Positions 13,711 to 22,583 of a stretch of 52,443 bases of DNA are shown piece by piece. The DNA is from a virus, in the IMG/VR virus record IMGVR_UViG_3300039037_000119, positions 1 through 52,443 of that record; one strand, 5' to 3'. Both the position numbers and the translations under genes were made by a program. The notes under the pieces were generated by a model that saw only the letters and a program-made list of their open reading frames with translations, searched no databases and was not told the origin of the DNA. How positions within the stretch are numbered: position 1 is the stretch's first letter; each line of letters opens with the position of its first letter.

Positions 13711-14031
13711 ATGCGAGTAAATATCTACCTAGTAGGAACATCTATCGGTTGTGCTTTAGAGATAGAAGTAGCAAGATATACAGGATGGAGTCACATACAA
13801 CTAACAGATGACAAAAGCTCTAGACGTAAAGATTTATGCTTTTTACTCACTGACCCGTTGTTAGATTTGTCTTCCTCCCCAGACCGGATGTACCAAGACA
13901 AGCTAGATGAAGAAGACTACACCAACGTAAGATTACTAGAATCCTTTACTGTACAAGAGAAAGACCTAGAAACCAGACTAGTTTATTGGATGTCTGTCGT
14001 AGAAGAAAAATACCCGGAGTACTTTATATGA
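13711..14031 (+). CDS. PE-tail protein, paralogue of 14345 (106 aa, YPEYFI)
   Basis: Paralogous to the protein at 14345: MRVNIYLV versus MRICIYLV, LEIEVARY versus LDIEVAGY, a K/NLCxxLTDPLL segment, DEEDYTNVRLLESFTV versus DEEYVNVTLIDSFTV, and LETRLVYW versus LETKLLYW. Likely a small alpha/beta domain. Tail Glu codon GAG with overlapping ATGA start of the next gene. The third gene between them differs, so the pair was separated by insertion or cassette shuffling. Confidence 0.75.
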   Translation: MRVNIYLVGTSIGCALEIEVARYTGWSHIQLTDDKSSRRKDLCFLLTDPLLDLSSSPDRMYQDKLDEEDYTNVRLLESFTVQEKDLETRLVYWMSVVEEKYPEYFI

Positions 14032-14336
14032 AACTAGACATATATAAATATGCAACTATACCTATACTAGAATATGAGATAGACGGAGTAATGGGTATTG
14101 CTCATGTAGAAATTAGTATAGAGGACAGTAATATAGATACAGAAAAAGCACTTAAAAAAGCTCATCAAAGAAACTATCCTACAGACCCATCTATGTTATC
14201 ACTAAAAGAGTGGGCTCCTAATACAGAATTTATTCATATGGTCACAGCAGAAGTAAATAATGTTTCGGAAATTCGTGAAGTATTTACTAATACTTTAAAA
14301 AACCTAAAAACAACAAACCCCGAACTTTACCTATAG
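14028..14336 (+). CDS. PE-tail protein (102 aa, NPELYL)
   Basis: The start is taken at 14028 (ATGA overlap in the preceding tail); a longer frame from 13986 would run antiparallel to real coding sequence and is rejected. Beta-rich N-terminus (LDIYKYATIPILEYEI), acidic middle, and C-terminal helix EIREVFTNTLKNLKTTNPELYL. Tail codons CCC GAA, as expected with a separately initiated next gene. Unknown function. Confidence 0.7.
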   Translation: MKLDIYKYATIPILEYEIDGVMGIAHVEISIEDSNIDTEKALKKAHQRNYPTDPSMLSLKEWAPNTEFIHMVTAEVNNVSEIREVFTNTLKNLKTTNPELYL

Positions 14337-14344
14337 GAAAATGT

Positions 14345-14677
14345 ATGCGTATATGTATATACTTAGTGGAAACTCATGACAGAAATTACGGTTTAGATAT
14401 AGAAGTTGCTGGGTACTCTCCTTACACTTTTGCATGTGTAAACACCCACACACCACGATCACATGCTGATCGTGCTAATCTATGTGATGTACTTACCGAC
14501 CCTTTTTTACGTTACAATACACCTCTCGAATCTTTATACAGTTATAAAGTAAAAGATGAAGAGTACGTTAACGTAACATTAATAGACTCTTTTACAGTAC
14601 ATGAAACAGATCTAGAAACTAAGTTACTGTACTGGCTAGACAACGTTACTTCTATATACCCTGAGTTATTCCTATGA
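14345..14677 (+). CDS. PE-tail protein, paralogue of 13711 (110 aa, YPELFL)
   Basis: Second copy of the MR(V/I)xIYLV family described at 13711, slightly longer, with an inserted THTPRSHADR loop. Tail Glu codon GAG; the next gene begins at the ATGA overlap. Function unknown; duplication and divergence are evident from the shared core motifs. Confidence 0.75.
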   Translation: MRICIYLVETHDRNYGLDIEVAGYSPYTFACVNTHTPRSHADRANLCDVLTDPFLRYNTPLESLYSYKVKDEEYVNVTLIDSFTVHETDLETKLLYWLDNVTSIYPELFL

Positions 14678-14916
14678 ATATATATACACTTTACGATAGC
14701 TATGACGTATCACGCCTGCCTTTTATATGTTCAGGCAATAACTGTCTATTTATACCTTACTTGTTGTATGGACGTATAGAAGAAACAATAAATCAGCTTG
14801 ATGCTGGCTGGTCTAAGGAAATTCTACCTACATATGCACCTATAGCTACAATTCAATCTACATCAGAAAACTTCCTCCAAACACTCCAACAAGAATACCC
14901 AGAACTATTCCTATAA
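14674..14916 (+). CDS. Small PE-tail protein (80 aa, YPELFL)
   Basis: Starts in the preceding tail. Begins MNIYTLYDSYDVSRLPFICS with Cys in CSGNNC, mixed structure, ending in a helix FLQTLQQEYPELFL. Tail Glu codon GAA; the primase-helicase gene downstream has its own leader (aacgag). Not recognised. Confidence 0.7.
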   Translation: MNIYTLYDSYDVSRLPFICSGNNCLFIPYLLYGRIEETINQLDAGWSKEILPTYAPIATIQSTSENFLQTLQQEYPELFL

Positions 14917-14929
14917 TAACGAGAATACT

Positions 14930-17182
14930 ATGTACGAACTAACTAAAATGGAACTTGAGAACCGAGATGCTCTTACACCTAAACTAAACCCAATTACAGA
15001 ATGTGTTATTAATGCTATGCCTTTCCCTACAGTACCTGACAAAATGAAAGCAGTAATAGCAATCTCCCAATTAATTACTTTTGCATCTCAATTCAAACGT
15101 AATATCCTACTATGGGATCAATCGACTTCTGTACCAATCAACAGCATCTCATTCGTAGTAGCCGGTTCAGGAGCAGGTAAAGACTCTTCAGTAAAGAATG
15201 CTCGTAAATGTTTTCAACCAGGCTACAACATCGTAGAAAAAGAACGAGAGCATCTAGTTATCCAAGAAGCTATTGGACGAGCTAAACATGCTGGTGAAGA
15301 GTTACCAGAAGACCCAGACGTATATAGAGACTATATGCGTAGTATCCCACCAATCGACATTATGCCTACTACTGAACCTGGTCTAATCCAGCATATCAAC
15401 GATATCGGAAACTTAGGTATCTCAAGTGGTTACTTATATAGTGGTGAGTTTGCAGATGAATTAGCTTATAACCAGGATATGCTATCAAATATCAAGGTAC
15501 TATCAGAAACATTCGATCTAGGTGACAAAGAAGCTAAATACACAAAAGGAGCAGAATTCCGCTCTAACGCTATCTCAGGTCAGCCTGTATCAGCCTTATT
15601 CGTAGGTTCTCCTGGACACCTACTATACGATGAACCTACAAAGAAAAAATTCAATGTAGCGTTCATGTCAAAACTAGCTAGACGTTCATTCTTCTGCTAT
15701 ACTCCAGAAGTACTACCAGAACCTAGCTTTGACTCTATCTCGGAAATGTTAGATTACCAGAAAGGTATCCAAAATACTGCTTACGAAGCCCGTGGAGCAA
15801 TGGAAGATGCTGTCACAGCAATAGCAAATTACGGTATCAAAACTCTAGGTATGGACATCGAAACCTCACCAGAAGTATTCGAGTTATTTGAGATTTACAA
15901 ACGCTATAATAGCGAAGTAGTAACGAGACTATCTAACCAGGAATCAACCTACGCCCTAATCCGCCGACACCTACAATGGAAAGCACTAAAACTAGCGGGT
16001 GCATTTGCCCTACTAGATCAAAAAGATGTAATCTTAGAAGACCACTACATCCAAGCAATTCAATTCTGTGAACTACTAGATGAGGATATGGAACTCTTCG
16101 AGAAAGACCTAAATAAATCTAGTCATGAGCTATTCTCAGACTATATCCGCACCCAGTTAGTAGAAGACGGTAAAGCAGAAGTTACAGTACACGACATTAA
16201 AAAACTAGGGTTTGTACCATCAGTATCCAAACCTAAACTACAAGAACTAGTTCAATTATGTGCCGGCTACGATCCTAACGGAATCTACTCTGTAATTAAT
16301 GACGGTGGTGCTATCGAATACGAACCTGTAATTAAGACAGAAGTATTAGGTATCTCATTCAAACCTATCAACATCACTGCCTTAGACAGAGCTATTGAAA
16401 ATAACGATGCTAACGCCATTAGAGACGCTAAATACAATATTGCTGCTACAGCCTTATACGGATTTGAAGTAGAGGATACTACATTCGCAGAACTAGGTGA
16501 CTTACTACAAGGAAGCTATGCCTACTCTCCATTCAAATACGCTGATGGAAAACGAGGTAAAGCAAACATTCTAGGAGGTACTAAATGGTTAGTACTAGAT
16601 GTAGATGAGGCTCCTATGTCTGCAGAAGAAGCTCATTTCATGCTAAACGATGTAAATCACCATATTGCCTTATCTAGTGATCCGTCAAATGAGTACAAGT
16701 ATAGAATCCTAATTGAACTAGATTCTGTAGTAGACATTAACGCTGTTGAATGGAAGCACTTTTACCTAGGTATTGCGGAAGAATTAGCCTTAAAGGTAGA
16801 TATCCTACCCCAATCACAAATCTTCTTCTCTTATGAAGGACGTAAAGTATACTCTCAACTAGAAGCAGAACCTTTGACCACTCGTGATTTCGTAATGCAG
16901 GCTAAAGAAAAAGCTATTACTAAAGAGCAAAATAATAAAACAACCAATGCTCAGAAGAAAGCACTATTAAACGATCCACTAGAGACATTTAACTTTGCTT
17001 ACGAAGCTCCAATGGGACAAGGTTCTCGATCCTTAATCAGAGCGGCTTATTATGCAATCGACCTAGGTGCCACTAAAGAAGAGACACTAAACCTTATGGA
17101 AGCTATCAACAACTATTGGCAACTACCAATGGAAGCTTCTCGTTTTGAGAAAATTCTAACCCAAGTAACTAGTATGTATTAA
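14930..17182 (+). CDS. Helicase-primase fusion, DUF3987-like plus AEP-like domain (750 aa)
   Basis: Replication protein resembling N4 gp42. The N-terminal half is a DUF3987-type P-loop ATPase: Walker A GSGAGKDS at residues 79-86, a long helical insert, LYSGEFADEL as a Walker-B-like region, and VSALFVGSPGHLLYDE. After a linker near 480, the C-terminal region has the Asp-x-Asp core of an archaeo-eukaryotic-type primase (LVLDVDE, D557 and D559), followed by HHIALSSDPSNEYKYRILIE, the usual Ser/Arg nucleotide-binding stretch, and QSQIFFSYEGRKVY. Priming is inferred from this motif order; having the ATPase first is the reverse of many primase-helicases. No PE tail. Confidence 0.75.
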   Translation: MYELTKMELENRDALTPKLNPITECVINAMPFPTVPDKMKAVIAISQLITFASQFKRNILLWDQSTSVPINSISFVVAGSGAGKDSSVKNARKCFQPGYNIVEKEREHLVIQEAIGRAKHAGEELPEDPDVYRDYMRSIPPIDIMPTTEPGLIQHINDIGNLGISSGYLYSGEFADELAYNQDMLSNIKVLSETFDLGDKEAKYTKGAEFRSNAISGQPVSALFVGSPGHLLYDEPTKKKFNVAFMSKLARRSFFCYTPEVLPEPSFDSISEMLDYQKGIQNTAYEARGAMEDAVTAIANYGIKTLGMDIETSPEVFELFEIYKRYNSEVVTRLSNQESTYALIRRHLQWKALKLAGAFALLDQKDVILEDHYIQAIQFCELLDEDMELFEKDLNKSSHELFSDYIRTQLVEDGKAEVTVHDIKKLGFVPSVSKPKLQELVQLCAGYDPNGIYSVINDGGAIEYEPVIKTEVLGISFKPINITALDRAIENNDANAIRDAKYNIAATALYGFEVEDTTFAELGDLLQGSYAYSPFKYADGKRGKANILGGTKWLVLDVDEAPMSAEEAHFMLNDVNHHIALSSDPSNEYKYRILIELDSVVDINAVEWKHFYLGIAEELALKVDILPQSQIFFSYEGRKVYSQLEAEPLTTRDFVMQAKEKAITKEQNNKTTNAQKKALLNDPLETFNFAYEAPMGQGSRSLIRAAYYAIDLGATKEETLNLMEAINNYWQLPMEASRFEKILTQVTSMY

Positions 17183-17191
17183 GGAGCCGTA

Positions 17192-17482
17192 ATGAATGAT
17201 GGCGCAACAATATACTTAATACAAAGACTTGACACCAACTCTTTTGCATTTTTTTACACTGGTCTTGATCATTGTTGTTGGTTTTTAGGAGGCTCTATCT
17301 ACGAAAGTCTTGAGTATATAGACGATACTCAAGAAGATTTTAAAGATCGAGTATCCTACAAAATTAAAAGCCTGCAAGACTATATGAACATTTCAAATAT
17401 ACCTCTACAGGTGTTAAAAACCTTTAATGAAATACCTACTATAGAGTACTTAGAGGATAACTACCCAGAGGTACTCTTATGA
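17192..17482 (+). CDS. Small PE-tail protein (96 aa, YPEVLL)
   Basis: ATG after aaggagccgta. Beta-rich start (GATIYLIQRLDTNSFAFFY) with adjacent Cys (HCCWFLGGS), then helical. Tail NYPEVLL with GAG; the next gene starts at the ATGA overlap. Function unknown. Confidence 0.7.
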   Translation: MNDGATIYLIQRLDTNSFAFFYTGLDHCCWFLGGSIYESLEYIDDTQEDFKDRVSYKIKSLQDYMNISNIPLQVLKTFNEIPTIEYLEDNYPEVLL

Positions 17483-17763
17483 AAACATATATAGTAAAAG
17501 TAGAGGAATGGAATAAAACAGGTCTTCTTATAATTATAGGTGAAAGGGAAGGAAGCAGGTGGGAATTTACTTTTAAGAATTTTAAAGATAATTTACAAAA
17601 AATAAAGAAAAGACTAGAAGACAAAGCTTACACATCAAATAATATACGATCTATAAGTGATTTTAGAAATCACTTAGGCAAGCCATTAAAAATTTTAGCC
17701 ACTTTTGATCAATTACCCCCAGTAGAAGAAATAAAATCAACCTATCCGGAGCTATTTATATGA
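17479..17763 (+). CDS. Small basic PE-tail protein (94 aa, YPELFI)
   Basis: Starts in the preceding tail. Lys-rich (FTFKNFKDNLQKIKKRLEDK), beta hairpin followed by helices. The final segment PLKILATFDQLPPVEEIK resembles PLQVLKTFNEIPTIEYLE of the preceding gene, so the two are probably diverged tandem copies. Tail CCG GAG; the nuclease gene begins at the overlapping ATGA. Confidence 0.7.
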   Translation: MKTYIVKVEEWNKTGLLIIIGEREGSRWEFTFKNFKDNLQKIKKRLEDKAYTSNNIRSISDFRNHLGKPLKILATFDQLPPVEEIKSTYPELFI

Positions 17764-18587
17764 GCAAAGACTACTTCTCTTATAACTCAGGTACTGGAAT
17801 CATCCCAAAAGATGATTTTCGTATCAGTCCTTCCCAACTAAGTAAATTCTTTGACTCCACCTCTCAGTGGTACAGAGAACATTTACTAGGTGAAGAAGGT
17901 TTTACAGGAAATACAGCAACATATCTAGGGACGTGTGTCCACGCAGCAGCAGAGATGTACACAGACTCTGGAAAAGTAGACCATTCAGCTATACTATCCT
18001 ACATCGACTCTATAAAAGACCCTGAAGTAGATAAGCAAGAGATACGTTCTCAATACCCTGTAATGGTAAATACTCTTATAGCTAAATACTTATCTCTATA
18101 TAACCATCCAGTAGAGACAGAAATATTTGTACATGAAGAACTACTACCTAAAGTCCATGCTGCTGGTTCCATTGACCGATATGATGAAACACGTAGAAGG
18201 ATCATAGACTACAAATCCATCGGATCACTAGATAAAGCCCGTGTACCTACAAAATTTCCACGAAACTACTGGTTCCAGCAAATGACTTATGCCTGGATCC
18301 TAAAAAAACAAGGTAAGCCAGTAGACTTCGTAGATCTAGTGTACATCAGCCGCTCAAATACAGGTCGTATAAGCGAAAAAACAGGTAAACCTATGAAAGA
18401 CTACCCTTCTGAAGTAAACATCCTTACACATCAAATTACACAAGATGATATGGACGCTATCGAGGGTATCCTTCAACTAGTATCTGAATCTGTAGACACT
18501 TGGAATAGCCACCCAGAGCTACGTCATATCCTAGCTCAAGACCAACGCTTAAAGGCTAAAAAACCTCCTAGACTATTCAAGAATTAG
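17760..18587 (+). CDS. PD-(D/E)XK nuclease, RecB/Cas4-like exonuclease (275 aa)
   Basis: Single-domain RecB-family nuclease. RISPSQLSKFFDSTSQWYRE at about 20-39 matches the opening helix (SxSxLxxFxxCP-like, without Cys); TYLGTCVHAAAEMY is the GxxxHxxxE motif I; AAGSIDRYD then RRIIDYKS supply the Asp and D-x-K active-site pair; the QMTYAWILKKQGK helix is motif III. It lacks the four Cys of Cas4 Fe-S enzymes, so it is an Exo VIII/RecB-like enzyme. It probably works with the Sak4-like ATPase and SSB-like protein downstream in recombination or end processing. It starts in the upstream PE tail; no tail of its own. Confidence 0.85.
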   Translation: MSKDYFSYNSGTGIIPKDDFRISPSQLSKFFDSTSQWYREHLLGEEGFTGNTATYLGTCVHAAAEMYTDSGKVDHSAILSYIDSIKDPEVDKQEIRSQYPVMVNTLIAKYLSLYNHPVETEIFVHEELLPKVHAAGSIDRYDETRRRIIDYKSIGSLDKARVPTKFPRNYWFQQMTYAWILKKQGKPVDFVDLVYISRSNTGRISEKTGKPMKDYPSEVNILTHQITQDDMDAIEGILQLVSESVDTWNSHPELRHILAQDQRLKAKKPPRLFKN

Positions 18588-18588
18588 T

Positions 18589-18888
18589 ATGAAATACCTA
18601 GATAGACACGTATACCAAACCCAATGGGACGAACAGGGCTATACCTACTTTAACTACGTATCCTACAGAGGATCTGAGTTTTACCACATAGCTATCGCCA
18701 CTGACGACCCTCATTTTGGTAGGCCAGATACGCCAGAAGAGGTGGACAGCTTCACAGAAGACGACGCTGGTACGTATACCGAAAAGATGTCTCCTTGTAA
18801 TTATGAACCTCACTTCGTAAAAGACTTGGGCCATGTAGGCGATGTCTACCCTTACCTGCGTACTACTCACCCTGAATATTTCATTTAA
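18589..18888 (+). CDS. Small acidic PE-tail protein (99 aa, HPEYFI)
   Basis: Begins 1 base after the nuclease stop (tagtATG), so probably coupled. Tyr/His/Asp-rich and acidic (DRHVYQTQWDEQGYTYFNYV); mostly beta. Tail THPEYFI, codons CCT GAA, and the next gene has an aaaggag site. Not recognised. Confidence 0.7.
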   Translation: MKYLDRHVYQTQWDEQGYTYFNYVSYRGSEFYHIAIATDDPHFGRPDTPEEVDSFTEDDAGTYTEKMSPCNYEPHFVKDLGHVGDVYPYLRTTHPEYFI

Positions 18889-18899
18889 AGGAGTTACTT

Positions 18900-19286
18900 A
18901 TGGGCTATTGCTCTACTGTTCACCTTACCTTTCCGACAGAAAAGCTTCCAGAAGTCTATAGCTTACTTCAAGAAAATAACCTAATCTATTGGATTTCTTC
19001 TGACGTACTTACCCTAAACTCCGTCACTACCTTCGTTATCGAAGACATAAAGTGGTACTCATCTTACGATGAAATAGCCGCAGTAGAAAACTATGCAGCA
19101 GACAATAGTACTTGGTTCTCCCTCTTACGTGTAGGAGAGGATGCAGCGGATATAGAACACCTAGGTTTAGATCCTTGTGAATATGATATCTATGCTTACA
19201 CAGAAATAAATAACCCTGGATCTCCAGAGTCTCTATCCACTGTAAAGGCACAACTCCAAACCACCAACCCCGAACTTTTCTTATAG
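18900..19286 (+). CDS. MGYC-family PE-tail protein, copy 1 (128 aa, NPELFL)
   Basis: Begins MGYCSTVHLTFPTEKLPEV and contains IEDIKWYSSYDEIAAVENY. These match the second copy downstream (MGYCTDFTLEV, LDYIKWYSAESDM). The family MGYxTxxxL...KWY...D is widespread as small phage hypothetical proteins of unknown role, seemingly one compact alpha/beta domain. Here it has acquired a PE tail with CCC GAA codons. Strong upstream site (aaaggagtt). Confidence 0.78.
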   Translation: MGYCSTVHLTFPTEKLPEVYSLLQENNLIYWISSDVLTLNSVTTFVIEDIKWYSSYDEIAAVENYAADNSTWFSLLRVGEDAADIEHLGLDPCEYDIYAYTEINNPGSPESLSTVKAQLQTTNPELFL

Positions 19287-19295
19287 GAGCTACAA

Positions 19296-19643
19296 ATGGG
19301 ATACTGTACAGACTTTACCCTAGAAGTGGTAAATGGCCCTTCAATAATAGAATCACCCTCATCAGAGTTCAGAGACAGATTCTATAATCTAACAGGTTAT
19401 AATGTACACAATCTAGACTATATAAAGTGGTACTCTGCAGAGAGTGATATGAAAAAACTATCTCTTCACTACCCTGACGTAGTATTCTGCTTAGAAGGTC
19501 AAGGAGAGAACCATGACGACTTTTGGGTTATATATATATGCAACGGTCACATACAAAATGCAAATAGAAGAATAGTAGAGGATCCAATAGACTTCTCTCA
19601 ACTAGATAATTACGATAAAAAGTATCCAGAGTATTTATTATGA
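19296..19643 (+). CDS. MGYC-family PE-tail protein, copy 2 (115 aa, YPEYLL)
   Basis: Second MGYC copy, closer to the common family: MGYCTDFTLEVVNG, IKWYSAESDMKKLSLHYPD, FCLEGQGENHDDFWVIYICNG. The GEGxEHxDxW-like stretch is typical of the phage family. PE tail KKYPEYLL with GAG, next gene at the overlapping ATGA. Function unknown. Confidence 0.78.
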   Translation: MGYCTDFTLEVVNGPSIIESPSSEFRDRFYNLTGYNVHNLDYIKWYSAESDMKKLSLHYPDVVFCLEGQGENHDDFWVIYICNGHIQNANRRIVEDPIDFSQLDNYDKKYPEYLL

Positions 19644-20026
19644 ACCTGTCTAGCATGACCCATAAGTTACACTTACAAGGTATTCAAACCGATATGTCAG
19701 GTACTCTTATTAAAGTAGGGGATACCGTACTCTGTAAAGGTTACTATTCTTTAGATAAAGATACATTAGGTACTGTTCTAAAAATAAATAAAAAGTCCAT
19801 TATAGTAAGTATAAAAACTAAAGTATTGAAATACGGAGAGTACCACCCAAAACCTCTTGGGTATGTAGGTTATTGGGATTGTTACCCTGATAAACATCCA
19901 GTAGAGCGTATACAAAAATTAAAACGTTGCGGTATGGACGTTCTTATAGTACCTCCAAATTTAAAACAAACCTTAGAGACGGCAGAGGAAAGGATAGCAG
20001 TAAGTTATCCAGAAATCTTTATTTAA
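19640..20026 (+). CDS. SH3-like (KOW-type) PE-tail protein (128 aa, YPEIFI)
   Basis: Starts inside the preceding tail. Residues about 18-75 look like a small beta barrel: LIKVGDTVLCKGYYSLDKDT, GTVLKINKKSIIVSIKTK. The protein at 28003 has the same KVGDTVY...TKVLKLTSKRVTV pattern, so the two are likely related. Such barrels bind RNA or proteins; no further clue. The C-terminal helix ends YPEIFI, Glu codon GAA. Confidence 0.7.
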   Translation: MNLSSMTHKLHLQGIQTDMSGTLIKVGDTVLCKGYYSLDKDTLGTVLKINKKSIIVSIKTKVLKYGEYHPKPLGYVGYWDCYPDKHPVERIQKLKRCGMDVLIVPPNLKQTLETAEERIAVSYPEIFI

Positions 20027-20051
20027 ACAATCAACAAAAAAAGGAACCACT

Positions 20052-20714
20052 ATGTCAGTAAAACTACTAGTATCTGGCTTATCAGGGGCAGGTAAAACCT
20101 CCCTTACAAAATGCTTAAAAGATACAATGGTAATCTACCATGACGGGAAAAAGTACCCTTACTCAATCCCTCACGTTACTGTAAATGACTTCGAAGATGT
20201 AAATCAATTTACAGACCTAGTCTCAGAAAAAATCGAAGCTTACAAAGAGAAAATGGGTTCTTACCCTAGATCAATCGTATTCGACTCTGTATCTAAGATA
20301 TTCGATACTATCTCAGATAACTGTAACCGTAAATATAATAACTATGATATCTACACAAACCTAAACCGTGAAATCAACCTATTTACGTCTTTTATCGAAG
20401 ATTCTTTAGTCGCATCCGGCATGAACGTAATCTTAATCAGCCACGCATTATATGACTCAGATAACGCTCGTTACTCTCTTGTAGCTGGTGGTGCTTTCGC
20501 CAAACGTGGTGGATTTTACGCTGAAGTAGATGAAGCTATCTTTGTAGAGGCTAAATCAAACAAACGTCTTATCCACTTCCGTTCAACGAAATTCCCCGCT
20601 CGTACCTTATACGATGAGAATGAAGACCTAACGGACGTAAAAGACTTTAATCTCCAAGAGTATGTAGAAACTCTGGAAGATATCCAACAAAACGTAGATA
20701 ACTACGAATTGTAA
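20052..20714 (+). CDS. Sak4-like / phage nucleotide-binding AAA ATPase (220 aa)
   Basis: RecA-core P-loop ATPase like N4 gp43. Walker A GLSGAGKTS at residues 9-17; Walker B RSIVFDSVSKIFD; later GMNVILISHALY resembles the conserved His-ending strand of Sak4/AAA_24 proteins. Sak4-type proteins pair with an SSB and promote annealing or recombination; an SSB-like gene follows and a nuclease precedes. Clear aaaggaacc ribosome site. No PE tail. Confidence 0.85.
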   Translation: MSVKLLVSGLSGAGKTSLTKCLKDTMVIYHDGKKYPYSIPHVTVNDFEDVNQFTDLVSEKIEAYKEKMGSYPRSIVFDSVSKIFDTISDNCNRKYNNYDIYTNLNREINLFTSFIEDSLVASGMNVILISHALYDSDNARYSLVAGGAFAKRGGFYAEVDEAIFVEAKSNKRLIHFRSTKFPARTLYDENEDLTDVKDFNLQEYVETLEDIQQNVDNYEL

Positions 20715-20744
20715 CACCTATAAAAACCAAAAAAGGAAAATACC

Positions 20745-21407
20745 ATGTTTAAAGTATCAACAAGTAAAGAAGCCACTCAAGAATCATCTGGTGGTAAGTT
20801 CATTGGAAAAAGTGGTATCTATGATATTACTATCCTATTCGCATCAGTAGACACAACTAAAAACGGTGCTATTCAAGTAAACTTCAACATCGAATATAAC
20901 GGTAATACTCAAACTCTTTGGGGACCTATCGTACAAAATAAAGATGGTTCAGATAACACTATCGGTATGACTCTAATCAACAAGCTAGCTATTATTGCTG
21001 GTTTAGGTGATGGTGATGAGCCTACAATCGAAGAAGAAACACACCCAGTAGGTAAAGATAACACAGAACGTGATTTCGCAGTTATCACAGACTTCTCTGA
21101 CTTAGAATGTAAAATCCGAGTTCAAGAAGAATATTCTACCTACAACGGTAATATCAGCGACAAACTGAATATTAAAGCTTTCTACTCTGCAGATGGTGCT
21201 GTAGCTGACGAAATCGTCAACGAAACAGAAATCGGTGTGCAGTTAGAAAAAGACCAAGCTTATGCTTCAAACGTAACCTATCGTGATGGGCTTACTGCTG
21301 AAGACGTAGACGCTTGGATCGCAGGCGGACGCAAAAATGGTGGTGGAAACCAGCCTAAAGCTAAAGCCAAACCTAGTGCCAAAAAAGGCCCTTTATTTAA
21401 ACGATAA
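20745..21407 (+). CDS. Single-stranded DNA-binding-like protein (220 aa)
   Basis: Resembles the DUF669-type SSB-like proteins encoded beside Sak4 ATPases, and occupies the N4 gp45 position. Beta-rich core (GIYDITILFASVDTTKNGAI, VNFNIEYNGNTQTLWGPIV) as expected for an OB fold. The end is low-complexity and basic (GGRKNGGGNQPKAKAKPSAK) instead of the acidic tip of bacterial SSB. It probably coats replication intermediates and partners the ATPase just upstream. In N4, SSB-type proteins also assist transcription. Confidence 0.75.
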   Translation: MFKVSTSKEATQESSGGKFIGKSGIYDITILFASVDTTKNGAIQVNFNIEYNGNTQTLWGPIVQNKDGSDNTIGMTLINKLAIIAGLGDGDEPTIEEETHPVGKDNTERDFAVITDFSDLECKIRVQEEYSTYNGNISDKLNIKAFYSADGAVADEIVNETEIGVQLEKDQAYASNVTYRDGLTAEDVDAWIAGGRKNGGGNQPKAKAKPSAKKGPLFKR

Positions 21408-21415
21408 GGTGATTT

Positions 21416-22570
21416 ATGGCTAAGCATAAAATATCCGCTAAAGCTTTCGTAAAACTTTGCGAAACCTCTAACATGAATGTTGGAGAAATCCAAAAAAGGA
21501 TAAAACGAAAGTATCCCGGCTATTGTGCTAGACCTAGCCGTATCTTAAAACGAATAGAGAACTACCGTCGTAAAGGACTCCTACCCCTAGATTCAGGCAA
21601 CTACGTAAGTACTGGCGAAATCTTAACAGGTACGACTACCCTGTATGACGAAGATGGTTCAATAAAACACCAATATGTAAAAACATCAGTACCAAAAGAG
21701 AACCTCCTCTACGCAATGGAGGAAGCAATCGCATCTATGGTTACAGAATACGTCACCCCGGCAGATCCTGTAGGCGGTCCAACCACCCCCTTAAACGAGG
21801 AGTTGGCTACTGTCTATATCTCAAACGATCTACACCTAGGTTTACGCAATGCTGGAAACGAAGTAGAAAAAGATTGGAATCTTGACAGTGCTGTACAGAC
21901 TACGTACAAAGCATACGACTACCTAATGGATTGCTCACCAAAAGCATCCGTAGGTATAGTAGTAGACTTAGGTGACTTAACAGAGAACAATGACGGTTCT
22001 AACATGACACCTAAATCAAAGCATGTACTAGATGTAGATGGACGTTTCCACCAAGTTCTTAAAGCAGCTTACGAAACCTTAATATATGGTATCAAATCAG
22101 CTTTAGAACGGCATGAAACAGTTTATTTCTACTCCATACCTGGTAATCACGATCCATCAGTTAATCTCTCTATCAATGCTATCATAGAAGCCTATTTCAA
22201 AGATGAACCTCGTGTCATCGTTGATTCTGAACCTCGCTCAATCAAATATCATCAACACGGCAAAACCCTCCTTCAATTTGCTCACGGTGATATGATGAAA
22301 ATGCAGCATACAGGGGAAGTAATGGCACATGATTGTCTAGATATATTTAGCGAAACATTACATCGTTATTCTCATCTAGGTCACATTCATTCTATGAAAG
22401 CTATGGATACACGGCTATGTTCAGCTGAAAGCCATCGTAATCTACCACCACTAAATGCCTGGGCCTATAGCATGGGTTTTAGAGGACCGTTAGGTACGAT
22501 GAAGTCTATTACTTACTCCTCACAAGATGGCGAGCTTTCTCGTCAAACATTTAACGTAAACATGAAATAG
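21416..22570 (+). CDS. Calcineurin-like phosphoesterase with N-terminal DNA-binding-like region (384 aa)
   Basis: Residues about 1-60 are basic and helical (KAFVKLCETSNMNVGEIQKR), possibly a helix-turn-helix. The phosphoesterase domain (about 135-350) shows all metal-site motifs in order: SNDLHLG (DxH), VVDLGDLTE (GDxx), IPGNHDPS (GNHD), FAHGDMMK (GH-type) and HLGHIHS (GHxH). Mre11/SbcD-like nucleases share this arrangement; no SbcC partner is present, so a stand-alone nuclease or phosphodiesterase in DNA processing is likely. A terminator follows. No PE tail. Confidence 0.85.
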   Translation: MAKHKISAKAFVKLCETSNMNVGEIQKRIKRKYPGYCARPSRILKRIENYRRKGLLPLDSGNYVSTGEILTGTTTLYDEDGSIKHQYVKTSVPKENLLYAMEEAIASMVTEYVTPADPVGGPTTPLNEELATVYISNDLHLGLRNAGNEVEKDWNLDSAVQTTYKAYDYLMDCSPKASVGIVVDLGDLTENNDGSNMTPKSKHVLDVDGRFHQVLKAAYETLIYGIKSALERHETVYFYSIPGNHDPSVNLSINAIIEAYFKDEPRVIVDSEPRSIKYHQHGKTLLQFAHGDMMKMQHTGEVMAHDCLDIFSETLHRYSHLGHIHSMKAMDTRLCSAESHRNLPPLNAWAYSMGFRGPLGTMKSITYSSQDGELSRQTFNVNMK

Positions 22571-22583
22571 TAAGTATATAGAG

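Noticed and set aside
13986-14027. Upstream start for the 14028 gene
   Set aside because: The extra 14 residues overlap the coding end of the previous gene; ATGA coupling at 14028 matches the other tail-overlap genes.
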